A stretch of 64,000 nucleotides of DNA from Hirudinaria manillensis (Eukaryota > Annelida > Clitellata > Hirudinida > Hirudinidae): positions 7,888,244 to 7,952,243 of the forward strand of contig CM067526.1 in assembly GCA_034509925.1 (NCBI GenBank), in the 5' to 3' direction. Every line of letters starts with the position of its first letter. Within the stretch, counting starts at the first letter, position 1. Position numbers and translations under genes: made by a program. Positions 39,467 to 53,901 of the stretch are shown piece by piece. The notes below the pieces were generated by a model, which was given only the letters and a program-made list of their open reading frames with translations, did not search any database and was not told the DNA's origin.

Positions 39467-41726
39467 CTACTCTTCAATAACTAAAGTTGAAAGGTTGCTT
39501 GCACCCACAGAATCATCCAAGAAGGAATTATTGCTCCTACTCTTGCACACCTGGTCAGCTTTGGAATTCTGTCAAACAATTCAAATATTAATTTTGAGAA
39601 CATTCAGATCTAGTAATTAACTCAACCTAGAAACAGATGAACTTGTGTTAAAATTGAATTAACATCCATTTTCCATTTCTTAAGTAATAGATGTCAAAAT
39701 CAAAATAAAGATAATTAAATTTCATAAAAAATGTAATTATCAACACCACAAATGGTATTTTAATCATTTGATTTATTTGATTGTAATTTAAAAAAAGAAG
39801 GTTAAAGACAATTTATAGATTTCTTCTCATTTCCAAAAGACATCTTTAAAAATAAATCCTACCTACATGGAGCAAAAATAAATATAAAAGCCTGGCTTAA
39901 TCTCAGGGAAATATTAAATGTAATAATAAGTGAAAGTGAAAAAACTAACGTGGTCTCTGACGCGTTCAATGAAGTCATTGAGCTGCTTCTCCCTGTTCCT
40001 GAGACTCGACTCCATCTTGCGAATTACTTTCTCCTTTGTTTTCTTAGAGAAGTTCATGTTGGCTTCGATGACCTCATCGATGTGCTTCTTCTGAGTTCAA
40101 TAAACGAGGAAATAAAACTTAACGAAATTGCATCACCTGCCGACAGAACGATTCAGGTGAACACGTCCCAGATAAAAAGGTTCAAAAGCAACAACAGAAA
40201 TGCAATTAAGTCGTCATAAATTGAACAAATTATCCACCAACATGTTCTCTTAGTCTCTCCTGTATGGCTGCCAGTTGTGCCTCCCTCTTTTCACCCATTG
40301 TTTCCATCTTTTTATCAATTCTTTCCTTCAATTCCAGTGAGTACAATTCACTCATCTTCTTTATAAACTCAACTCTCTGGGCCTGCAAAGAATAACCATC
40401 ACCATTATTATCAACATTCCATATCAATTGAGCTTCCTGAAAGTCAATAATATTTTTAACAAGGAAAACATAATAGATTCACTAAATGATAATGAGAATA
40501 TGATGTGGGCTTATCAGACAAAATCAGACAAAACAATCAATAAAATCATGATACAAGATTCTAACATGCTGATTGAGCCTCTCTTGCATTGCTTTCATAT
40601 GAGCATTTTTATTTTCTTGAAAGGCATCCATTTTCTCCTGAAGTTTTTTCTCCGTGACCTTGGAAAAGGAATCATTGAAGGCCGCAACCCTCTGATTTGC
40701 CTCAACAACTCTTTCTTTCTCTTTCAACCAGTTTTGCATCTTGGACATCTCAAGTGACTAAGCAGAAAATCATAATATATATATTCTATGATGTACAAAT
40801 TCAGGCTGTGGTCATGTAATTAATTATTTATTTATTAACTAATTATTACTTAACAATTATTATTCATTAATTATCACAAGAAGTGAATGTTACAACAAAA
40901 CAAAATCATGTGATTTTTTTTTAAGAGCAACAAATATTTACACCCAATAATAGATTAATAACGTGTTGATTTAATACATAACATAAAGATATAATAATAA
41001 CTATTTAGATGCAAGCCACAACACTCATCGCCTCATGAATATGCATCAGTCAACAAGTTCTGCTTAAAACAAGCCACACCAAGTAATACAATAAATGTAA
41101 TGTAATTAACAAACTTAGTTGTTACATTGTTGTTACAGAAAGACAAATAATGTGATAAAAAATATGATTTAAATCTTAGAAGAACCAACCTGTCTCCTTT
41201 CTCGGGCATCTTGTAACTTCTTCTCAATCAGTTCATGAGAAATTATCCTCTCCCTTGAAGGTGAACTGATTACTGGAAAATTCTCTTTATTTGCCTGCTT
41301 TAGGATCAGTTCAAAAGCAACACCCCCTGACTTCTCAAGAACCTCTGGTAAATAACAAAATCTTATTAACTCAAATTTATCTATATTAACATCCAGCACA
41401 ACAACTGTCATTAACAGTAAACAGTGTCGCTAATTGGAAATCATTTTGTTTTAACTGGTCTTAATTGATTTTTTTTAATAAGATAACTACAAAAGAGGCT
41501 TATTTTGTAATAGGAATTTTTAAAGAAAATTATGTGGTCTGCTTAGGTCGCAAATATTTCCAGCAAATTCTCCACATACGAATGCGACAGTGTTATGTTT
41601 TCAATGGTTATAAATTAACTGTTTACTATCACCCTTGATTCAAAAATTGATGTCCTAAATGTCATTATTCAATCTACTTCGCAAACGAAGCCAATCATAA
41701 ATTAAGAAACTGTCACCTGTATCCAT
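39467..41726 (-). CDS. stathmin-like microtubule destabiliser with three tandem helical modules
   Basis: Stathmins bind tubulin dimers through a long helix with repeats and an N-terminal capping peptide. The 246-aa model starts MDTEVLEKSGGVAFELIL, matching the stathmin cap (EKRASGQAFELIL in vertebrates), followed by SSPSRERIISHELIEKKLQD around a likely regulatory Ser-Pro site. A charged helix then has three related modules: about residues 70-119 (ends AMQERLNQH), 120-166 (ends AIQERLREH) and 167-213 (ends FIERVRDH). Vertebrate stathmin has two such repeats. Coding exons, 5' to 3': 41717-41726 (only ten coding bases), 41190-41344, 40566-40757, 40242-40382, 39950-40090, 39467-39568. The last two module exons are both 141 nt and phase 0-0. 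Head-to-head with tektin-2, 401 bp apart. The last exon (33 residues, poorly conserved) is supported by frame, acceptor and a plausible KADQVCKSRSN segment. Confidence 0.9.
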
Positions 41727-42127
41727 ATTTGGTCCAAGATCGAGAAAAATTCGTAATATGACTTTTTAGAACCCTAACAAGGCTTACTCTTAACTCCTAG
41801 ATCAACAATCAATCCGATCCAGTAAAAGCAATTCAAAAGGGGAAGCGCGAAACAAACAAAATACTCTGTTGATGGTCTGAAAGAATGGAACAAAGCCAAC
41901 AGAAAAGGCGGGAAGCAATAACATTTAATAACAAAAACTGATTAAATCAATGTTGATTATTAACAAATAAATGTAAAAATATAGCCGTTATCAAAAAATG
42001 TTATATACTCAAATTGAGTGCGTTGCCATAACTACACCTATAACAGCAACCTGTTCGGTCGATTCGGTCGTGGTAGCTGATTTTATGAGGCTCCGTGAGA
42101 CCTCTTTTCTCAAATAATTAATTAAAA
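41727..42127. promoter_or_regulatory. shared bidirectional promoter region, stathmin / tektin-2
   Basis: Only 401 bp separate the two start codons, so the promoters and 5' untranslated regions of both genes lie here. GTTGCC at 42022-42027, followed within about 20 bp by AGCAAC, looks like two loosely spaced halves of an RFX X-box. RFX factors drive many ciliary genes such as tektins, but the spacing is not the standard one, so this is only suggestive. Confidence 0.35.
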
Positions 42128-44686
<2,559 letters not shown>

Positions 44687-44747
44687 GGGGCACTAAAAAG
44701 TAATCCTGACGAGCATCGAGTTTCTTGTAACGTCTCAGAGACAAATT

Positions 44748-44753
44748 AATAAA
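44748..44753 (+). promoter_or_regulatory. putative tektin-2 polyadenylation signal
   Basis: AATAAA 61 bases after the tektin-2 stop codon, on the right strand and at a typical distance. Confidence 0.6.
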
Positions 44754-46104
44754 TAATACAAAATCCAACTCATTCACAATGACTCTGCCAGTTCTAGATG
44801 TTTTCTCTGACAATGTTAATTCTTGAAAGTGAGAACATTAGGAGTGTCATCGTTTTGACATATAATTTCAAATAGTTAATCTTGCAATAGTTCTTTGCTG
44901 TTTGGAATAATTTGGAATAACACAAACAAAATAAGCTTCTGTGAACTTCGTGTTCGATACTGATTTATAAGATCTCGTCTCCAGATCAACATTCCGGAAT
45001 ATTCGTTTAAACCAAATCACGAGGAGACCAAAGAGCAAGCGAGCAAACGTGTTCAAATCTCTAGGCTCCATCCACGAGCCCTTTCCAAGTAGAGGGAAGG
45101 GCGATTCTAGAAATTTTAGTTGTTTTTAGAGCACAACTTGAATCACAATATTGTTATGACAATTAAGATCGGGTCGCTTAAGTAAAATTGAAAGTGAGGA
45201 AGTTTACATCAAAAATAGTGACGCCCTACTGCGGAGTCTGTCGAACGATGCAACGTTGTTTGCGTCGGTCGCGAAATTAAATGTCACGCAAAAAGCTCGA
45301 AACTCCAGAAGATTATCGGGATTCTGTCTGCTTAATCATTCATTGGATTGTCATCCTCAGATAAAAGCAGGATAGTGAAACACAAAAATGGGAAAAAAAT
45401 CCAACAAAACTCAGATTCAGTCTCTTCTAACGGCTAGGGTAATAATTCTGCCGATTTACGACGATTTCTGATGATCGGCAGGTCGCCTTACGGACGAAGG
45501 AGTTTATTACAAGCGAGCGATTACGAGGAGAAAATGAAATCGTACCGATTCCTTTCGCGTATGTTACGGCAAATATATTTTGAGAGTCGTTTAAAAAGCA
45601 AATTAGGTCGTCAAAACGTCAGAAACTTAAGGATTCGTTGTGACCATTTCCAGATTAACAAAAATATAGTTGCATCGTTGCAAAACTGAAAATCAAGGGA
45701 AACCTCGGAAGACGTCCACGTCAGGAAAACAAATTAAAGATGTCCTTCTATGCTTTAGAACCACTCGAAGCTTCAAACCAATCGAAGAATCAAAAACTGA
45801 TGAAAAGCGAATGGATCTTGAAAGACTGAAATTAAGAACCCACGGCGATGGAAATCTCGGCATCGTACGACATTGGCAGGCAGCAACCATCGGGTCATCG
45901 TAGCACGAGGAAGTGACGGACGCAGTATTTTATAACTTATGGAGAAGTGAAGCAAAACCAGATGAAATTGTCCGAGCTCGTTATCATCGAGAAATTAATT
46001 TAAAGAGAATAATCTTTGAAACGATTCCGACGAAACTAAAAGCTACCGCCGTCGGTTCCGATCGGGCGAGTACGTTTTAAAGTGAAAATATTCAGGAACG
46101 ATTT
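44754..46104. other. spacer between tektin-2 and RNF19, partly CpG-rich
   Basis: Convergent 3' ends flank this stretch. From about 45190 to 46080 the sequence is noticeably richer in CG dinucleotides than surrounding spacers and contains two consecutive plus-strand frames (45471-45689 and 45670-45903) with charged, protein-like composition but no recognisable family. I cannot support a gene. It might be an old gene fragment or read-through 3' sequence of RNF19. Confidence 0.4.
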
Positions 46105-46110
46105 TTTATT
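46105..46110 (-). promoter_or_regulatory. putative RNF19 polyadenylation signal
   Basis: Reverse complement AATAAA, about 128 bases beyond the RNF19 stop codon on the minus strand. Confidence 0.45.
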
Positions 46111-46237
46111 TTGAAAATATGGAAGGCGCACGAACAGAATAGTCGACGAAACGGGGAACTTAATTTTGTACAAAGCACCACAGAATGAGAATCAAAAACA
46201 CGGGAACAAAGGAGCAATCGATGGACAAAAAAAGAAA

Positions 46238-49200
46238 TCAATGACGAGCGAACATGGTGATGGAGGTGCAGCTTCCTCCGCTTTTGTCCGAAGACGAATC
46301 CACGAGGGACGGACACTTGATCGGAGAATTCTCGTCGTCGTCGTCCGTGCCGTCCGCTTCGATCATGACGGCCAGGTGGGGGGAGGAGAACTTTGAAACT
46401 TTGAGGTTTTCTCTCTGATAGTGCTGGTGGTAAGTCGGCAGGTTCCCGGAAGCGCCGGGAAGCGGATCGTTTTCTGGGACCGCGCTCTCGATCGTGATGC
46501 AAGTAGATTCCAACGAACAGGCGGGCTTCGTGCTCGTTTTCGGAAAGTTACCAGCCGCGCTCGGGCGAACGGTGCCCGCGGCGGAGTCTTTGTTCGAGTC
46601 CGAGGTAGACGTGGTATTGCAAGATGAAATGGTATCGCAGGAAGAAGTGCCGTCCTGCACGGAGGAGGAGATTCCGGCCGTGGAAACGTAAAATCTACGG
46701 CAGTAGTCGTCCAAGCTTCCTCTCGCGTCGAGATTCTGACAAGCAGAATAATGATGCTGGTGGCAAAGCTTAGGCGAACCGGACGTGGAGGAAGCGAGCT
46801 GTTCCGCTTCGACCATGGCGACGATGTCGCTTCCTCCGGGACAACATTCCAGAGGGGCCTGTTGCAAGATCCTAGGGTCGGTGGACGCCTGCCTGGTCGC
46901 CAGACTGTGAACGCTGAGGTAGTCCAACGTCGAAATTATGGCGGGCTCTGTCCTTTCTTCGTCGATGCTGTCCCCGACGCTCATGCTCTGCTTTTTGTTG
47001 TAATGCCTGTACTTTCCGGTCTCCGGTGCACCGTGGTGATGGTGGTGATGATGATGATGATGAACGTGATGGTGAGCTTCTTTCGAAGGTGCGGCCATGC
47101 TAGAAACCGAGCTAGACGAATCAGCAGCCTTGAAACTGACGCTCCTAGAAGTGGGGGGAGAACCGTAACGCTGGAAGCTGGATCTGAGAGCAGAGGCGTG
47201 ACCGACCCCGGAGGTTTCGGGAGCTTCGGAAGCCGAACATCCTTCCGCAGAATTGGTCGCTCGACACGTCCCGGACGATCCGGGCTCGTTTCTGCCGTTG
47301 AACTTGAAGTTATCGGAAGTCGACGGAGAGCAGACGGTTTCCCTGACAAATCGGTGGTTTTTGAATTTATTCAGGCACCCCATTAATATTAAAAGAATTT
47401 GGACCTTATTATATTGACATTTTTAAAGTGAAATTTGACCAATTTTGGAAATAAAAATAATTATACATATGCGTCATCCGAGCTGAGTTGCAAGCGTTTG
47501 GCATTTAATACATGTTTTTAGCATGCCATGTAGCTAAAATGAAGTTGACACAAGTACATGTAGAATAACTAATTAGTTATGGTCTTCTTCCTAAGACATT
47601 AAAGAGGCATAAGTAAATCATGGGGCTTTTGGCATTTTTCTCAAAGTAACATTTTTCTCAATCACAACATCAACATGTCACGGTAATATTCCAAATAGTT
47701 AATAACAAGCAACTAGAAGCTCAACGAATCCATTTATTCTACATATTCAGATGGTGATTACTAACAACTAACTTCAAGTTGGTTGATCTCGTGACGTCGA
47801 CAGATGAATTGTCTGCCACCTTGACACTCGGTGCTTCCCCAAAAGAAACCGTCACCGATTTGGCATCGATGCTGAGGTTGGCAGATTCGCTACTCAGACT
47901 CGATCTCTTGTTCTCCTGCCTCATCGAAGAGGTTGCCATTTCCACTTGGACCTCCAAACTGCATGTCAACAGTCAAAAATTAATTACTCAATGTCTGATA
48001 TAATTTAACTTTTTCTGTCTTTGTGACTATCTCAAAACCTCACAAAGAATTGCAAAACAAATTATAAAGTCAACAACCCACCGATTTTGGAACCCCGAGT
48101 TTCCTCCGAGCAGGCTTCCGGAAAGACTCTCCGCTATGCACGAACCTGCCATGGCTCTGTGACTGGCAGAATCTCTGTCGCAGCTGTCCTCCCTGATGGC
48201 TCCGACCCTGTCTAAATGACTGCCGCTCGCGCTGAGGCTGTTGGTCATGACGAGGGACATTTCGCCGATGCTCGGTCCGATGCTGGGATTGGCCACCCCG
48301 TGCGTTCCATCCGCTACGCTCCTCGTTTCCACGAAAGTAGCTAAAAACGAATCGAATGATTCTCAAGTCGATGAATGATTGATATCGCTTTTAGCAAGTC
48401 GCAAGAGTGTTCAATTTGCAGTTTTGCCTGCTTTTAGAAGTTGAAAGAGGTCAGTGCTAATGGTTTGGGCCATTAACATCTCGGAATCACGGTTTTAAGT
48501 CTTTATTATTAACATTATCGTTGTTATTATTATTAGTATTATTATTATTACATTCAATTTCAATTTCAGTCATACGACTGGTCAGCAAGCCAAGTCTCAC
48601 TCAGAGACCTCAGGCACTAGGTATTATTATTATTATTATTACAACAACATTTCTCAACAACTCCTGCTCTCAATTCATTATCTGCTATTTGAATTAATTC
48701 ACAAGAGTTCATTAAAATAAAATAAACATTTAAGCATTTATTGTAAATACGTGAAACACTAACAATTGCAGTTATTGGCTTCGTTTGCAGTCTGCGTCTC
48801 TGCTTCATTGAAATCGATCTTCACACCTCCAGTGTTTGTGGTTCTCACTCCACATCCACCACTTCTGCAGAGAGAGATGGGAACCACTCCATACACGTAA
48901 GCCAGCAATATCGGGACTCCGATGCCTATAAAATCACGTGAAAATCTTTTCAGTACCTGCATCCCGTCAGAAGGATATTTTAAAAATTAGTTGAGAGTTT
49001 AAACTCGTTTGATTTAAAAACAAAATAAAAGTTTCTTAAAGTGGATAGAAATTAATATCAGCATTAAATTGCCTCGAACTACGAAAAATATTTAAATGTT
49101 GTAAATCCAATTTATGATTGTTTTGAAAACAATCATAAGCAAGAACTGCATATGTTTGCAATGTGTTTCTATAACAACCTTGGACTGATGTGCACAGGTG

Positions 49201-51445
49201 TAGTAATAATAATAATAATATTAATAATAATAATGATAATAAAAATAAAACACAACTCACCAACTGTGATGGCTGCCAGAAGAGGAGAGATGAGGATAGA
49301 GGAGAGGACACCCCCCACAGTTGCCATGTTTCTCTTGTGCACAGTCATGTAACTGCACTTGGAATATATCTGCTCCAAAATCATTTCTTGATGACAACAT
49401 TTTACCAGAGCAAAATAAGTAAATTATTTACAAAATGTTTTAAGCAACATTCCTTTGCAAACCGTCAAAATTTTAAAATCTAAAACCTTAATTTGTTGAA
49501 TTAAAAAAGCATTCACTGCAATAAAATCCAGAAGAGACAAAAAATATGAAAATAACAACAACAATAATAATAACAATAATAAGAGGTCACGACTGTAAGC
49601 TGGCAACAGGAGTGGCACATAAAGACTTGAGAAAATTTTTCTTTAGCAACAGAGTTGTGGAGAGTTGGAACAAGCTTCCTCAGGAAGTTATCGAAGCAAA
49701 GAATATTGAAATATTTAAATTTTTACTAATTACACTTCGGAAATTGTAAATATTTGATTTGTTAGAGAGCGATGTACATAGTTTGTTAGTTTTTGTTGAA
49801 AGTTTTATGTTTTTGTTCAGGCGAGGGGTTCGCCCGTGCCTTATGTAATAATAATAATAATAATAATAATAAATACTTAATAAAAACGAAACATGCAGTT
49901 TCCTCAAGAATCATGATTATGGTAGCATTTAAAATAATGATGAGTAGCTATCCTAACCCTTTTCCCAACCCATATAGGAACTCCAATGATGATGGCAGGT
50001 ACAGCTATGCCAGCTATGAGGGTGATTCCCACAGGTGCTCCAATCAAGGTACCTAATTGCCACAGAATCTTCTTCTTTCGAGACCACGGTTTCTTGCCCC
50101 AAAACGTGCATCCAGAAGGACTGTCGAAGGAATGTACTTTTAAGATGGGAATTTTGAAAAATCAATGCTAATACTGTTAATAATTTGTGTTCTATAGTCA
50201 TTTAGCAGTTTTAAATTCCTTTACAAAAATGCAAAATATTTATCAAGTTGAATCGTGACTAGTTGTTTCAAAGAATAGATGTATATTAAAGAGAAAATAC
50301 TCTTAGAAAAAGGTCCTGTTGGTTTTAATGATAATAGATTAAGTTCTTTCCAAGAACAGCATTTAATGCTTCTTCGGTGTATATTTTTCATAATAATAAC
50401 AATAATAATTTATTAATTAGTATATTACAGTATAATTAGTAATATTAGTATAATTTATTAAATTATCTTCTTTCAATTGAAAAAACTAATTGTTCAAAAT
50501 ATATAAACAAAGTTTCAAACTTAATGAATCTTTATGAACCACAATTACGAAAATCAGTAAATTATAACAAATTTTTAACGGTTAAGATTATTTCAAAATG
50601 AGATAATTAATGAGGGTTAATTCATTATTAAATTATAAAATAGGTTTAAATGGACATCAGGAGTTAAGTCTGAATAAATGAGATTCTGAGGCAAGACAAA
50701 TGCAGTAAAAAAGGTAACTGAAAGAAGAGATCCATTCCTCTGAACAATACGACAATAATGTGACTTAACGAATTCTTTGTTCTCAAGGTTTCCGTGCTTT
50801 CTTATAATTGAAAAGCTTTGATTACAGTTAATGCAAGGACAGGTTTCTCTATAAAAAGATAATAGGTTCTACACCTTCATGGGAATAACAAATCACATTT
50901 CTAAAATGTGATGACTTAAAACTCTATAGAACTTATCTTGAACTTATCTTAAGAACTGAAAAATTAATGGGTGAGGCAATGGAGATTTTAAAATAGCTCG
51001 AAGTAAATACATAAAAAGGTACATTAAAACCCATGAATCTGAACCTGCATTGTTTGCATGGTACCACATCCATGGCAACAGAGTTGATTTTGGTCAATAA
51101 ATTACATAACAATGCAAACTTAACAATCAAGAGATTTATTATGACCAGCAGTATCAAAAGAAACCAACTTAAGCCAAATTGCATGCTTATTGTATGAATC
51201 ACCAGCCAGATCAACATAGAAAGTGTGACATTTAAGACCAATTATTATTCAACATTCCATATAAGTACAAATAAACAACAAATGAACTTAAAAAGCAACA
51301 GAATGAAAAAGCTGTGAATCTCAATATTTCATGCCAAATGCTTTTTAATTCTATCAGTCAATTTCTATTTTTAAATTAAAACTTGAAACTGGCAATGGAA
51401 GTTTAGCATTTCATCTAAGATATGAGTAAATAAATAAATAAACAA

Positions 51446-51528
<83 letters not shown>

Positions 51529-53901
51529 ATACAAAACTTGCCTGAGGTAATGAAGATCAGAGATCTCTTTCATGCACAGCCAGCAGAATTCAGCACCGCA
51601 GATGGCACAGGTCATGTGGTTGCATGAGCCGTCATCCATTTTAATGATAAAGGCCTGACATCTTGGACATGGTTTTATCTCATCTTGATAAATCAAATAA
51701 CAAGCTGGTAAGATTTTGCAAATAATATTTATTATGTGATACAATATAAACATGCAAGATATTAAATTTAATTTAATACCTTAAAATACCTGCCATAAAA
51801 GCAAATAAACATTATTAAACACAATTGTTATTATTTTAAATCATGTGCTGTGCAAACAATTAAGAAAATATAATATCATCAAAATATAAAATAAAGCAGG
51901 AAAAACCTTTTCTGCTAAAATAAAATCTCTAATAGCAGTCATATTAGAATAAATTTATAGAATCACACTTTGTGAAGGCCCATTTGAGTAAATCATTATG
52001 AAAACAATGTCTCAGTTTGCACCAAAATTTAAAAATGCAAATAGAATTTCTGCAGTTCATTCACTCTTCCCTGTCAGAAGAAGGGAATGCAGCACAGCTA
52101 CAACCTTTTAGCATAATTCCTGAACAACCATGATGCAATGTTATTTGGAAATTCCATAGTCATGCAGTCAGTATTATAGTGTAGCACAAAAATGATTTGA
52201 TTTTAGATTCACACAGTAACACGATCTTTTTCTTATCGACCATCTTCATCAGAGAAGGGATTTCTCCCTTATTTCCCACACTTTTGTTTGGTTCAATTTT
52301 CAACAGTTCCATGTAATTGTTGTTTGACTGTTAGTCATTATATTAATTAAACTAATTCATCTGCTTCGACTCAATGCATTATTATATAATATAATAATAG
52401 TTATTAAATGAGAAACTGGTTAAAATAATTGAACTGCTTTAAATCTATCAAATAATTGTAAAATCTCAACCAACTGTGAAGATTAGATTCCTGGCTAAAA
52501 GATGAGGACCTAATGTAAGATGATCTTTCTGCCTTGGCTGCATCACAAGTCTGATTTGGGTGCCAGTACTGCTTGCAATGGTAGCAGAATGTGGCTCCAC
52601 AACCAGGCCTATTGCAGGTCAATTTAGGACAGCTGGCACAACCTGATGCTATCACCACAAAGCTGCAAATTTTAAACAACTTCAGTGTTACAAAATCTTC
52701 ATAAAAATTAAACAAAACATCATTTTAGACATTATGCAGAAAAGGAAGTTAACTACTTAAGAGAAGTCGAGAATTTTCCCACCACAAATTTAAGTGATTA
52801 TGAAATTGTGCTGAATTAAACTGAAATTATGGCCAGCATACAAAAAATATCAACTTTTTACTAGAACAATGCTTTTTTTCTATGGAGTATATTTTATTTA
52901 TTTGAAGCACCACAATTCATTATGTTATAATAAAATGGTCAACAACACTTTTTGAAGGTTTGCAACAGAAACCCAAAGACCATCAATAAAGTATAATGCT
53001 GAACAAATAAGTTAACAAATAAATAAAGATGAACTGAGCACAAACTTGCAGTCTGGAGCAGGACACCATCTGGCATCCGGATCAGAAACAAGGACCCTCC
53101 TCAGCATAAACTCCTCGTATTTGCTGTAAAGTTTAACATCCTCGTTGAGGATCAAACGAATGTCGTTCGGATGCAGCGGCTCAGGGCATTCCGGGCAAGC
53201 TATGTTGACTCTTGATTCTGTAATCTCTACCCGAAGATACTGCTTCAAACACTCCTTGCACGACCTGTGTCCGCACGAGGAGGCAGAAAGGTCGGGAAAA
53301 TTGCTTCTCGGTTGGACCAAGGTGCACAGATTGCACTCCAATGTGGGACTGGTATTTGCAGCAGAAGCTGAACTTTCGAGAGATGACAATGTCATTGGAG
53401 AGGTTCTCTGGTTGTCTTTTTGTTTTTTGATCTGAGTAATCTGTTTATGTGAGATTTGCAATCTTAATGACTCAGAAAATGATATTTAATGCACAAATGA
53501 ACCTTTTTATCATGAAATTGCGTAAGGATAACTTCATTCAAGTTTCAGCAAAAGGCTAATTTTGTCTTTGGCAATTTGCTCAATCAAATGTTAATATCTA
53601 TCCCTACATAATTGTCACTCAGAAATACCTCTAAAGCCGGATAATCCTTCTTGGTTGGAGTGGTTTTTCCTCCAGCATTTGCAACAGGTTCCATCTCCAA
53701 AGAAGGGTTCTTTTTCTTTCGAGACCCCATGATTCTCTGGCCATGTATATCTTGAAACACTCTCCTCAAAGAAAACCATCTATGGGACTTTCCTCCATTT
53801 GGGCGGACGTTGGTTGGAACATCCGCTGGGGGAGGGCGAGACGAAACCGACGTAGTGGAGGATTTGTGGTCATTTACCTCCTTTCTGCCCATTTTTTTCA
53901 T
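46238..53901 (-). CDS. RNF19A/B-like: RNF19-type RBR E3 ubiquitin ligase (dorfin family), two membrane segments
   Basis: RBR ligases take ubiquitin from an E2 onto a RING2 cysteine and then onto substrate; RNF19 proteins are membrane-anchored. The model is 993 aa. RING1 starts C-N-L-C at residues 127-130 and ends NIACPEC; the IBR region is marked by [10 protein letters not shown] and [22 protein letters not shown]2 starts CPRC at 291 with probable catalytic Cys306 in [10 protein letters not shown], ending [32 protein letters not shown] and two hydrophobic stretches follow at about 358-382 and 405-445 ([21 protein letters not shown]). The tail is Ser-rich, with [18 protein letters not shown] as in vertebrate RNF19 and a His-rich run in the last exon. 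Coding exons, 5' to 3': 53629-53901, 53046-53440, 52475-52662, 51542-51683, 49958-50120, 49261-49369, 48764-48925, 48082-48340, 47773-47958, 46238-47342. The intron after the exon at 51542 has a GC donor. RNF19A and RNF19B cannot be distinguished. Confidence 0.93.
49205..49250. repeat. (TAA)n-like microsatellite in RNF19 intron
   Basis: Imperfect AAT/TAA triplet run next to the exon at 49261-49369, on the side of its splice donor. Similar AAT/ATT runs occur nearby at about 48520-48550 and 48620-48642. Confidence 0.8.
49582..49871 (+). mobile_element. 3'-terminal fragment of a non-LTR retrotransposon (CR1/Jockey-like reverse transcriptase tail)
   Basis: A plus-strand frame to 49749 reads [20 protein letters not shown] and [13 protein letters not shown], which matches the extreme C terminus common to ORF2 of many CR1/L2/Jockey-type LINEs (the FFS-x-RV-x-x-WN-x-LP pattern). 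A short 3' tail follows (GCGAGGGGTTCGCCCGTGCC) and then a (TAA)n run at about 49848-49871, the usual LINE 3' microsatellite. Everything upstream is missing, as expected for 5' truncation. It lies antisense in an RNF19 intron. Confidence 0.8.
51427..51531. repeat. (AAAT)n tetranucleotide microsatellite
   Basis: About 26 nearly perfect AAAT units with one interruption near 51442. On the minus strand this (TTTA)n begins about ten bases inside the RNF19 intron, immediately after the non-canonical GC splice donor at 51541-51540. Confidence 0.95.

Noticed and set aside
46751..47386. 211-codon plus-strand frame
   Set aside because: Antisense shadow of the GC-rich last exon of RNF19, whose own frame matches the family by position and splice phase.
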